Of a stretch of 64,000 nucleotides of DNA, positions 52,372 to 60,672 are shown one piece after another. Source of the stretch: Lachnospiraceae bacterium. Lineage in GTDB: Bacteria > Bacillota > Clostridia > Lachnospirales > Lachnospiraceae. The DNA is taken from NCBI GenBank assembly GCA_015056885.1, contig SVFL01000002.1, positions 62,001 to 126,000 on the forward strand, in the 5' to 3' direction. A program made the position numbers and the translations under genes. The notes beneath the pieces were generated by a model. The model worked only from the letters and a program-made list of their open reading frames with translations. It had not been told where the DNA came from and did not search any database. Every line of letters begins with the position of its first letter. Position 1 is the stretch's first letter.

Positions 52372-53967
52372 ATGAAATTAATGTTTGTTGGAGCAGCACA
52401 TGAGGTAACCGGAAGTTGTCATTATCTGGAGGTGAATGGTAAAAATATTCTTGTGGATTGTGGTATGGAGCAAGGCGTAAATACCTTTGAAAATGTCCCT
52501 TTGCCGGTGGATGAGGCAATGATTGATTACGTATTTTTGACTCATGCCCATGTGGATCATTCAGGAATGTTACCTTTGTTGTATGCCCGAGGATTTAGGG
52601 GGCATGTGTATATGACAGATGCTTCGGCGGATTTATGCAGTATCATGCTGCGTGACTGTGCCCACATTCAGATGATGGAGGCAGAATGGCGTAACCGTAA
52701 GGCGAAGCGTGGAGGAAATGCGCAGGCACAGGAACCTTTGTATACCATGGAAGATGCGGACGGTATTATTAAGCGTATTGTGGCCTGTCACTATGATAGT
52801 GAAGTTAATATCTGTGAGGGTGTAAAAATACGTTTTACGGATATCGGGCATTTGCTTGGAAGTTCCAGTATTGAGGTTTGGCTTACCGAGAACGGATATA
52901 CTAAAAAAATTGTATTCTCCGGTGACATCGGCAATAAGAATCAGCCGCTTTTAAAGGACCCTAAACCGACTGCGCAGGCAGATTATGTGGTGATGGAGTC
53001 CACTTATGGTGACAGATTACATCCCAAGGAGCGGTTGGATTATGTAAAGGAGCTGACACAGGTTCTGCAGGAGACCTTTGATAAGGGTGGTAATGTGGTG
53101 ATTCCTTCTTTTGCAGTGGGAAGAACTCAGGAGATGCTCTATTTCCTGCGTCAGATTAAAGTAGACCGTCTGGTAAAAGGACATGAGGATTTCCTGGTAT
53201 ATGTAGACAGTCCTATGGCGGTTGAAGCGACAGGTATTTTCCAGGAGAATCGTTTAGATTGCTTTGATGAAGATGCAATGGCTCTGGTTAAAGAGGGGAT
53301 TAATCCTTTGTCCTTTGCAGGATTGAAGCTCTCTATTACCAGTGAGGAGTCAAAGGCTATCAATTTCTGTGATAAGCCTAAGGTTATTATTTCGGCATCC
53401 GGTATGTGTGAGGCGGGACGAATCAGACATCATTTAAAGCACAATCTCTGGCGACCGGAGTGTACCGTTTTGTTTGTGGGCTATCAGGCAATCGGTACGT
53501 TGGGAAGACATTTGATTGAGGGGGCTGAAGAGGTGAAACTCTTTGGTGAGCCCATTCAGGTTCGCGCGAAGGTTATGCAGCTTGCAGGATTAAGCGGACA
53601 TGCGGACAAGGAAGGGTTGATTGAGTGGCTGGAAGCCTTTGATGAGAAACCCAAGAAGGTGTTTGTGGTACATGGTGAGGATTCGGTATGTGTATCCTTT
53701 GCGGAATGTCTTAAGATTGAGCATGGACAGCGTGCCTATGCGCCTTATAGCGGAACGGAATTTGATTTGCTCAGCAATAAGTTTCTGTATGAGGCAGAGC
53801 CGGTTATGGTCAAGAAGAAAGCAAAACCTGCAACGGGAGTTTATGCAAGACTGGTTGCTGCAGGTCAGCGCCTGATGGCACTGATTACCCGAAGCGATGG
53901 CCTTGCGAATAAGGACATGGCAAAATTCGCTGACCAGATTAATTCCATATGCGACAAGTGGGAATAA
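52372..53967 (+). CDS. Metallo-beta-lactamase/beta-CASP ribonuclease
   Basis: A 531-residue cytoplasmic nuclease of the CPSF-73/YSH1-like group. The zinc motifs are present: LTHAHVDHSG (motif 2), GHLLGSS (motif 3) and FSGDIGN (motif 4), then beta-CASP motifs A (MESTYGD), B (PSFAVGRTQEML) and C (VHGE). Such proteins process or degrade RNA. An insertion of about 30 residues (EAEWRNRKAKRGG) and a C-terminal extension of about 60 residues make it longer than typical. It starts after AAGGAGG. Confidence 0.9.
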   Translation: MKLMFVGAAHEVTGSCHYLEVNGKNILVDCGMEQGVNTFENVPLPVDEAMIDYVFLTHAHVDHSGMLPLLYARGFRGHVYMTDASADLCSIMLRDCAHIQMMEAEWRNRKAKRGGNAQAQEPLYTMEDADGIIKRIVACHYDSEVNICEGVKIRFTDIGHLLGSSSIEVWLTENGYTKKIVFSGDIGNKNQPLLKDPKPTAQADYVVMESTYGDRLHPKERLDYVKELTQVLQETFDKGGNVVIPSFAVGRTQEMLYFLRQIKVDRLVKGHEDFLVYVDSPMAVEATGIFQENRLDCFDEDAMALVKEGINPLSFAGLKLSITSEESKAINFCDKPKVIISASGMCEAGRIRHHLKHNLWRPECTVLFVGYQAIGTLGRHLIEGAEEVKLFGEPIQVRAKVMQLAGLSGHADKEGLIEWLEAFDEKPKKVFVVHGEDSVCVSFAECLKIEHGQRAYAPYSGTEFDLLSNKFLYEAEPVMVKKKAKPATGVYARLVAAGQRLMALITRSDGLANKDMAKFADQINSICDKWE

Positions 53968-54052
53968 AAGTTGAAAAAGGTCTTTTTCAACTTTAGGATT
54001 TGTGCGAAGCACAAATCCCCTAAATAAAATGCCGCCATAGCGGCGGAATGAG
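53968..54052 (+). promoter_or_regulatory. Three consecutive hairpins ahead of thyA
   Basis: AAGTTGAAAAAG/CTTTTTCAACTT (53968-53993), GGATTTGTGC/GCACAAATCC (53993-54015), and GCCGC/GCGGC (54031-54044). The first lies at the end of the nuclease gene but lacks a T-run, so the group could be an attenuator, an mRNA stabiliser or a processing site. Confidence 0.6.
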
Positions 54053-54060
54053 AGGAAAAA

Positions 54061-54909
54061 ATGAGTTACGCAGATACAGTATTTATTAATATGTGCCGGG
54101 ATATTTTGGAGAATGGCACCAGCACAGAGGGAGAGAAGGTGAGGCCTCATTGGCCGGATGGTACACCTGCTTATACAATCAAGCGTTTTGGTGTGGTAAA
54201 CCGCTATGATTTGCGCAAGGAGTTCCCGATTATGACACTCCGTCGTACTGCATTGAAATCTGCAACAGATGAGATTCTGTGGATTTGGCAGCAGAAGTCC
54301 AATAATATTAACGATTTGCACAGCCATATCTGGGATGAATGGGCTGATGAGAACGGTTCCATCGGTAAGGCTTATGGTTATCAGTTAGGTGTGAAGCATC
54401 AGTACAGGGAAGGCATGATGGATCAGGTAGACAGGGTAATTTATGATTTGAAGAATAATCCCTTCAGTCGCCGTATTATGACCAATATTTATGTGCATGA
54501 GGATTTGCATGAGATGAATCTGTACCCTTGTGCTTACAGTATGACTTTCAATGTGACCCAGAGACCCGGGGAGGATAAGCTGACTTTGAATGCTATTTTG
54601 AACCAGCGCTCTCAGGATGTGCTTGCAGCGAACAACTGGAATGTGGTACAGTATGCAGTGCTGGTGCATATGCTTGCCCAGGTATGTGATATGTATGTGG
54701 GTGAATTTGTACATGTGATTGCTGATGCACATATTTATGACAGACATGTGCCTGCCATAAAGGAGCTGATTAGTCGGGAGCCTAAGCCTGCGCCTTCTTT
54801 CTGGCTGAATCCGGACATTCGTGATTTTTACCAGTTCACCAGAGATGATGTGAGGGTGGATAATTACGAGCACGGAGAACAGATTTTAAATATTCCTATT
54901 GCAATATAG
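54061..54909 (+). CDS. thyA: Thymidylate synthase
   Basis: Converts dUMP to dTMP with methylene-tetrahydrofolate. The 282-residue protein belongs to a divergent subgroup: the catalytic Cys is in LYPCAYSMTF, where most ThyA have PCH, and the dUMP phosphate site is QRSQDVL. VHMLAQVC and ADAHIYDRH keep the C-terminal family pattern. It is followed by folA with a 34-base gap, the usual thyA-folA pair. Confidence 0.95.
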   Translation: MSYADTVFINMCRDILENGTSTEGEKVRPHWPDGTPAYTIKRFGVVNRYDLRKEFPIMTLRRTALKSATDEILWIWQQKSNNINDLHSHIWDEWADENGSIGKAYGYQLGVKHQYREGMMDQVDRVIYDLKNNPFSRRIMTNIYVHEDLHEMNLYPCAYSMTFNVTQRPGEDKLTLNAILNQRSQDVLAANNWNVVQYAVLVHMLAQVCDMYVGEFVHVIADAHIYDRHVPAIKELISREPKPAPSFWLNPDIRDFYQFTRDDVRVDNYEHGEQILNIPIAI

Positions 54910-54943
54910 AACGAAGTAGTATCAAGATATAAGGAGAGTACAG

Positions 54944-55438
54944 ATGAATTTAATTGTAGCAGTAGATTCCAATTGGGCCATCGGCAACAAAAATGAGTTG
55001 TTGATTCGTATTCCCAATGATCACAAGCATTTCAGAGAGGAAACCACCGGTAAGGTAGTGGTGCTTGGACGCAAAACTTTGGAGACCTTTCCCCAGGGAT
55101 TGCCTTTGAAGAACAGAACCAATATTATTTTGTCCACAAATCCTTCTTATCAGGTGAAAGATGCCATTGTTGTGCACTCTGTTGAGGAGCTTTTGGAAGA
55201 GTTAAAAAAATACGCCGATGAAGATATTTATATCATCGGCGGTGACAGTGTTTATAAGCAGATGTTGCCCTATTGTGATGTGGCTCATATTACCAAGATT
55301 GATCATGCATATGAAGCGGATGCCTATTTTCCCAATCTGGATGAGGACCCTGAGTGGGAGATTACGGCGGAAAGCGATGAGCAGACTTATTTTGATATTG
55401 CGTATACTTTTCTTAAGTATGAGAGAAAGAAAAATTAA
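54944..55438 (+). CDS. folA: Dihydrofolate reductase
   Basis: Regenerates tetrahydrofolate after thymidylate synthesis. A 164-residue protein with the NADPH site GRKTLETFP and VIGGDSVYKQML-type motif (YIIGGDSVYKQ). The Asp that protonates folate is kept (IPNDHKHF), while the usual Pro-Trp before it is replaced by Leu-Ile (NELLIRIPND). Start follows AAGGAGAG. Its last four bases overlap the convergent araC gene. Confidence 0.94.
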   Translation: MNLIVAVDSNWAIGNKNELLIRIPNDHKHFREETTGKVVVLGRKTLETFPQGLPLKNRTNIILSTNPSYQVKDAIVVHSVEELLEELKKYADEDIYIIGGDSVYKQMLPYCDVAHITKIDHAYEADAYFPNLDEDPEWEITAESDEQTYFDIAYTFLKYERKKN

Positions 55439-56268
55439 CGGTTTTGTTTGCGGTATTGCAGTGGTGCGATGCCGCAAACCCGTTTAAAGCAGTCGCTAAA
55501 GTAGGCGCTGCTGGAAAAACCGGATTCAAAGGCAATTTCTGTCATACTCAATTTAGACTCCAGCAAAAGCTTGCGTGCCAGGGCAATTTTTTCGTTCAGC
55601 ACAAAAGTGGAGTAGGGCGTGTGAAGCCTGTTTACAAACAGTTTTGACAGATAAGATGGTGAAATATTAATATGTGCGGCTGTCTCTTCCAATGAGGGAT
55701 TATTACGGAGGTGTATTTTGATGTATTTAATCGCATTGGCAAGGCAGTCGTGTTTTTTTTCCCAGTTAATCATATTGACACCACTGATGACACGCTTGCG
55801 CAGACTTGTGATAATGAGTTTGTTCAAAAGGCCTTTCAGTAGCAATTCTGAGTATTCTCCATAAGAATTCCATTCCTGTTCCATTTCCCGTAGGATACCA
55901 TAAATTTCGGTCTGTGTACTCTTGTCAAAACGGAGTACATGTTCCAGACACAGTTCCTCAAAAGAAGCAACCCCAATCGTTTTAATTAAGTCTTCAATCA
56001 TGGAATCTGAAAATTTTATCAGAATACGTTCATATGGTTCGCCGGATATATAAGTGGTTCGTCTATAGACATTTTTAGGGATGAATACCATATCTCCGGC
56101 TTGGGCAATTGTGGTAAAGGTCGGAGAGTAAATTAAACGGTCGCCGCTGACCATGTAAGATATTCCGTAAAAATCAGTATATGCTTCCGCAGAATTCATT
56201 TCATAATAGGGTGGGCGGACAATTCGCTCGAGATTGAAATTGTATCCCGGTTTTAATGGAAGTGGCAT
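55435..56268 (-). CDS. AraC family transcriptional regulator
   Basis: A 277-residue regulator: N-terminal cupin sensor (about 1-150; AQAGDMVFIPKNVYRRT) and C-terminal double helix-turn-helix (about 175-275; PSLEETAAHINISPSYLSKLF and MTEIAFESGFSSSAYFSDCFK). Such proteins commonly sense a sugar. It ends four bases into folA and starts beside the long structured gap before ilvE. No target gene is apparent next to it. Confidence 0.92.
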   Translation of the reverse strand: MPLPLKPGYNFNLERIVRPPYYEMNSAEAYTDFYGISYMVSGDRLIYSPTFTTIAQAGDMVFIPKNVYRRTTYISGEPYERILIKFSDSMIEDLIKTIGVASFEELCLEHVLRFDKSTQTEIYGILREMEQEWNSYGEYSELLLKGLLNKLIITSLRKRVISGVNMINWEKKHDCLANAIKYIKIHLRNNPSLEETAAHINISPSYLSKLFVNRLHTPYSTFVLNEKIALARKLLLESKLSMTEIAFESGFSSSAYFSDCFKRVCGIAPLQYRKQNR

Positions 56269-56396
56269 AAAAACATCTCCTTTCCGACAGTGCTTTGTAA
56301 ATTCATTATAGCATTTATAAAGAAACCGGTAAATGCTTGAAATCTAAAAAATGAAAAGAAATAAGCGGCTGACAAGAAGAAAAACCAGTGTCTATA

Positions 56397-56597
56397 TGCT
56401 AAAATTAGTTTATACCGAAGACACAACAGGATACATAAAAGAAGGCCAAGGGAGAGGGAGAGAGAGCTCGGAGCTATGGTGGAGAAAATCCGAAGCGGAC
56501 TTGCTTTTATGTATCTAATGGGATGTCAGGTAATTCCATTTTTTCCTTTTTTTCTATAAATTATAGTTTTCGTCATATAAAAAGGATTTTCTCCACC
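56397..56597 (+). promoter_or_regulatory. Candidate structured leader with crossed inverted repeats
   Basis: An extended -10 (TGCTAAAAT, 56397-56405) precedes two inverted repeats that interleave: 56429-56441 pairs with 56504-56516, and 56478-56491 pairs with 56584-56597. They can form a pseudoknot or two exclusive folds. A purine-rich run (GGGAGAGGGAGAGAGAG) and a T-rich run (56539-56553) lie inside. There is no ORF. Confidence 0.5.
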
Positions 56598-56604
56598 TAA
56601 TATG

Positions 56605-56856
56605 AAATCAGTGTTCGGTCGGTTGTTTGTGCCCGGAAATATCTACGGTCGAATAGATGCCATATACCCTACCACGAGACCTTGAAAAACGCCGGTGCTT
56701 GGCGAGGTTAAACGAGATTGCATAGCAATATCGTTTCGAGCCTAGCATCCGTTGCGCTTTTTCACGGAGTGAGAACGTTCCGTGGTAGGGTATATGGCGT
56801 CTTAATCGACATTGTAGAAAGTATGGGGCACAAAAAAACTGACCGTGCACTGATTT
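56605..56856. repeat. 252-bp foldback element
   Basis: An imperfect inverted repeat over almost its whole length: AAATCAGTG/CACTGATTT at the ends, a perfect 18-bp core GCCATATACCCTACCACG (56659-56676 with 56781-56798), and an inner hairpin around CGAGATTGC/GCAATATCG. Same architecture as the 318-bp element at 38357 but different sequence. No ORF. Confidence 0.78.
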
Positions 56857-56953
56857 TTTCCGGATTGGTTTTGCAATAGTCATTGACTTTTGAATGCAAA
56901 AGTATAATAATGGAATTTAGTGAAACTACAATCAAAGGAAAGAGGGAATACCG

Positions 56954-57979
56954 ATGGAAAAGAAAAATATTGACTGGGGCAATTTAGGCTTCGGATATGT
57001 TCAGACTGACTACAGATATGTATCCAATTATAAAAATGGTGCATGGGATGAGGGTGTGCTTACCGAGGATCCCAATATTGTTTTAAATGAGTGTGCAGGT
57101 GTATTGCAGTATGCGCAGACTGTATTTGAAGGTCTGAAGGCATATACAACAGAGGATGGACGTATTGTAACCTTCCGTCCGGATTTAAATGCAGCAAGAC
57201 TGAATGATTCTGCAGCAAGACTGGAGATGGCAACTCTTCCCGAGGGACGTTTCATTGAGGCGGTTACCAAGGTCGTAGCAGCTAATGCGGCATATGTACC
57301 TCCTTTTGGAAGCGGTGCAACTTTGTATGTTCGTCCTTACATTTTTGGTTCCAATCCCGTTATCGGAGTAAAGCCTGCTGAAGAGTATCAGTTCCGTATT
57401 TTGTGTACTCCTGTAGGTCCTTATTTCAAGGGTGGTGTTAAGCCTTTGACATTGTGTGTAAGTGACTTTGACCGTGCAGCTCCCAACGGTACCGGCCATA
57501 TTAAGGCGGGACTTAACTATGCAATGAGTCTGCATGCAATTGTTACAGCTCATCACAATGGATATGATGAGAATATGTATTTGGATTCTAAGACCCGTAC
57601 CAAAGTTGAGGAGACCGGCGGAGCAAACTTCCTGTTTATAACCAAGGACAACAAGGTAGTAACTCCTAAGTCGGATACTATTCTTCCTTCTATTACCCGT
57701 CGTTCTCTGATGCATGTTGCTAAGGAATATTTAGGGCTTGAAGTAGAGGAGAGAGAAGTGTATCTGGATGAGCTCAAAGATTTCGCAGAGTGCGGACTTT
57801 GTGGTACTGCAGCAGTTATTTCTCCTGTTGGTAAGATTGTTGATCATGGCACAGAGATCTGTCTGCCCAGCGGTATGAGCGAGATGGGACCTGTGACCAA
57901 GAAACTTTATGATACTCTGACCGGTATTCAGATGGGCAGAATTGAAGCTCCTGAAGGCTGGATTCATGTAATCGCTTAA
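56954..57979 (+). CDS. ilvE: Branched-chain amino acid aminotransferase
   Basis: Class IV PLP transaminase that makes or breaks down Leu, Ile and Val. The 341-residue length is that of the BCAT II group. The PLP lysine is in GTGHIKAGLNYAMSL, and VEETGGANFLFI and SILPSITRRSL-type motifs bind cofactor phosphate. It is monogenic here; TATAAT at 56903 is a possible -10 but its TTGACT lies only 14 bases upstream. A terminator follows. Confidence 0.95.
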   Translation: MEKKNIDWGNLGFGYVQTDYRYVSNYKNGAWDEGVLTEDPNIVLNECAGVLQYAQTVFEGLKAYTTEDGRIVTFRPDLNAARLNDSAARLEMATLPEGRFIEAVTKVVAANAAYVPPFGSGATLYVRPYIFGSNPVIGVKPAEEYQFRILCTPVGPYFKGGVKPLTLCVSDFDRAAPNGTGHIKAGLNYAMSLHAIVTAHHNGYDENMYLDSKTRTKVEETGGANFLFITKDNKVVTPKSDTILPSITRRSLMHVAKEYLGLEVEEREVYLDELKDFAECGLCGTAAVISPVGKIVDHGTEICLPSGMSEMGPVTKKLYDTLTGIQMGRIEAPEGWIHVIA

Positions 57980-58003
57980 AGCGGTGTGAAACAGTAGTTA
58001 GAG

Positions 58004-58037
58004 GAGGCGAACCCTTTGTGGTTCGTCTCTTTTTTTT
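58004..58037 (+). terminator. Rho-independent terminator after ilvE
   Basis: GAGGCGAACC (58004-58013) pairs with GGTTCGTCTC (58020-58029) with one G-U pair, followed by a run of eight T. Confidence 0.9.
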
Positions 58038-58221
58038 GTTTGGGGCTTAGGGGACGATGCATATTTTGCACAGTAATTTTACATAAATTTTACAAAATAC
58101 GGTAAAAACCTACAAATCGACAATAAAGCCTAAGAAATACTGTTTTTTTGTCGATATAAAAGATAAGGGTAAGTTTGCGCTAAAGATGCTACAGATAAAT
58201 AATATCAGGAGTATTGCAGTT

Positions 58222-58503
58222 ATGAACAAGGAAAATGTATTGCAAAACCGATATTGTCTGCGACAAGCAGGAGGCATTTACTGGCTTTTGGATTGTGAAC
58301 AGGCCGGCGTTCCGTATAAGGAGCCTGTTCCAATGAATGAAGTGGCAGCAGATATCTGGCGCCTGATGGAGCAGGGGAAATCAGAGGATGAGATTGTGGA
58401 CTGTATCAGTGCAGAGTATGGTGCAGACAGAGATGTTGTGAAACAGGACGTGAAGCAATTTAAAAACCAGCTTTATAAGATGGCAGGGGAGAATTACGAA
58501 TGA
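58222..58503 (+). CDS. PqqD-like small protein (RRE fold)
   Basis: A 93-residue soluble protein resembling the PqqD/RRE family: VPMNEVAADIWRLMEQGKSEDEIVD and a helical end typical of that winged-helix fold, which binds leader peptides of RiPPs in other systems. Start is the ATG after AGGAG at 58207. The stop overlaps the next start (ATGA, 58500-58503), so it is coupled to the PelD-like gene. No RiPP precursor or radical SAM gene is visible, so its role here is probably adapted to the exopolysaccharide locus. Confidence 0.72.
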   Translation: MNKENVLQNRYCLRQAGGIYWLLDCEQAGVPYKEPVPMNEVAADIWRLMEQGKSEDEIVDCISAEYGADRDVVKQDVKQFKNQLYKMAGENYE

Positions 58504-60671
58504 ATATTTTGTTGATAGGCGGTTCGGGAAGCCTGATAAACAATCTGATAATAAAACTAAATAAAGAAGGACACAGAGTCTATCTGCTCACGGGTAGTCG
58601 TTACAAGCAGGCTCCTTATCAAAAGGTGTTTGAAAGGTATGATTTTACTTATGATGCTACCTGTCTGGATGAAATTTTTGAGAGTATTAATCCGGATCTC
58701 ACATTGTTTATGGGAGCCTTTGATACCAATTTCCGTTGGCAGAATGAGCGTGATGCAGTGAAGTTTTCAGCCGGACTGATGAATATTCTGATGGCGTATT
58801 TCATGAACAATAAGGGCAGGTTTATATATCTTTCTTCTGATGAGGTGTATGGTATTCATTACGATGAGGATATTACAGAGGATAAGCCTACTACACCCGC
58901 ATCCTTAAGAGGAATGGTAATCGCACAGGGAGAGGAGCTGTGTGAAAGCTTCCGTAACAACAGAGGATTGGATGTTGTTACACTGCGTGTGGACAATTTG
59001 TACGGAATTCCCAAGGAACGTAAGGATGTGACCGATATCTGTTCTAAGATGTGTCTGGAGGCGCTGGAGAATGGTGTGATTACTGCAGTCAAGGGCAATC
59101 AGGTCTCTCTTATGTATGAGACGGATGCAGTGGAGTATATCTATTTGTTAATTCGAGCGAAAGAACATAAGCATTCTGTTTACAATTTGTCATCGGGATT
59201 GAAACTGACGGAACTGGACATTGCCCAGAGGGTCAGCACCGCTATGGATATGCCGGTGGAAATTGTGGAATCCGAGAGTAAGGGTGCGCGAAGAATTTTA
59301 TCCGGAAAGCTTTTGGAAAGCGAATTTGGAAATCCTTTATGCTGTGATGAGAAGGCTATCATTCAGAAGATGGCTGATTATATGAAGAAAAACAGTTATG
59401 TGTTTTTAACCGGAGAAGAGGCTAAACTGCCTTGGTGGAAGCGGATGCTCCAGAAGACCAACTGGTTTGTCCGCGCAATGATTCCTTTTGTGGAAAATAT
59501 GATTGTCTTTATTCCGTTCTTCATGATTAATAATCGTACGGCGGAAAGTGCATATTTTGCTAATTTAGACTTGTATCTTTTGTATGTGCTTTTGTTTGCA
59601 ATCGTATATGGTCAGCAGCAGGCAACGTTTTCGGCGGTATTGGCTACGGCCGGTTATTGTTTCCGACAGATGTACGATCGTTCCGGTTTTGAATTACTTT
59701 TGGATTCCAATACCTATATCTGGATTGCACAATTATTTATTCTGGGGCTCAGCATCGGTTATATGAAGGACCGGCTGAATGTGTTAAAGAAAGAGAGCGA
59801 GGAAGAGCAGGAATTTCTGTCGGTGCAGTTGACGGATATTCAGGATATTAACAGTAGTAATGTCCGGGTAAAGGATGCTTTGGAAACACAGATTGTCAAT
59901 CAGAATGACAGCATTGGTAAGATTTACAGTATCACATCCACCTTGGACCAGTATAGTTCTGAAGAAGTTTTGTTCTATGCATGTGATATGCTGAAGCAGT
60001 TGTTTGGAAGTAACGATGTGGCGATTTACACCATATCTCATTCAGATTATGCCAGACTCTTTGCATCCACATCGGAGAAGGCAAGATGTCTGGGTAATTC
60101 TATTAAATATGCAGATATGGGAGATCTTTATCAGGCTTTGTCAGAACGAAAAGTATTTATAAATAAAAGTCTGGATGAGCGCTATCCTCTTATGGCAAAT
60201 GCAATTTATGAGGCAGACCGAATGCAGATGATTATTTGTATCTGGGGCATTCCCTGGGAGCGCATGACTTTAGGACAAGCCAATCAGTTGACGGTTATCA
60301 GTGCATTGATTCAAAATGCAGTATTGCGTGCCAATCGATATCTGGAAGCTTTGGAGAATGAACGATATGTGGAGGGAACCAGACAGATGGAATCCACTGC
60401 ATTTTCAAAGCTTGCTCATGCATTTATGGCTGCAGAGAACAAGGGACTTACGGATAGTACGTTGCTTCGTGTATTGGCACCCAAAGAGGAGTATCCTCAA
60501 ATCCGTGTATTGTTGGATGCGAGATTGCGTGATTCAGACTATTTTGGAACAATGGAAGATGGCGTGTTGCATGTGCTTTTATCCAATACCAACAGAGAAG
60601 GTTCTGCGTATGTAATGCAACGTCTGGCAGAGTATGAGATAAAGTCGGAAATTGTGGAGGGAATGTTATAG
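58500..60671 (+). CDS. PelD-like c-di-GMP receptor fused to a degenerate SDR domain
   Basis: A 723-residue membrane protein. Order: SDR/epimerase-like domain (about 1-290; IGGSGSL at the NAD fold, SSDEVYG), membrane helices (about 335-420), coiled coil (about 427-465), GAF domain (about 470-600) and a degenerate GGDEF domain (about 610-723). The GGDEF motif reads EDGVL, but the inhibitory-site RxxD (RDSD, about 677-680) lies exactly five residues upstream, the pattern by which PelD binds c-di-GMP. In the SDR part the YxxxK dyad appears lost (RGMVIAQGEE). The predicted role is c-di-GMP control of Pel-type polysaccharide export. Confidence 0.75.
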   Translation: MNILLIGGSGSLINNLIIKLNKEGHRVYLLTGSRYKQAPYQKVFERYDFTYDATCLDEIFESINPDLTLFMGAFDTNFRWQNERDAVKFSAGLMNILMAYFMNNKGRFIYLSSDEVYGIHYDEDITEDKPTTPASLRGMVIAQGEELCESFRNNRGLDVVTLRVDNLYGIPKERKDVTDICSKMCLEALENGVITAVKGNQVSLMYETDAVEYIYLLIRAKEHKHSVYNLSSGLKLTELDIAQRVSTAMDMPVEIVESESKGARRILSGKLLESEFGNPLCCDEKAIIQKMADYMKKNSYVFLTGEEAKLPWWKRMLQKTNWFVRAMIPFVENMIVFIPFFMINNRTAESAYFANLDLYLLYVLLFAIVYGQQQATFSAVLATAGYCFRQMYDRSGFELLLDSNTYIWIAQLFILGLSIGYMKDRLNVLKKESEEEQEFLSVQLTDIQDINSSNVRVKDALETQIVNQNDSIGKIYSITSTLDQYSSEEVLFYACDMLKQLFGSNDVAIYTISHSDYARLFASTSEKARCLGNSIKYADMGDLYQALSERKVFINKSLDERYPLMANAIYEADRMQMIICIWGIPWERMTLGQANQLTVISALIQNAVLRANRYLEALENERYVEGTRQMESTAFSKLAHAFMAAENKGLTDSTLLRVLAPKEEYPQIRVLLDARLRDSDYFGTMEDGVLHVLLSNTNREGSAYVMQRLAEYEIKSEIVEGML

Positions 60672-60672
60672 C

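Noticed and set aside
56400-56950. T-box leader for ilvE
   Set aside because: The conserved AGGGTGG-ACCGCG antiterminator motif and the specifier-loop pattern are absent.
58040-58221. c-di-GMP riboswitch ahead of the Pel-type locus
   Set aside because: I looked for the GEMM-I and class II cores and found none; only an 8-bp inverted repeat (58116-58123 with 58148-58155) is present.
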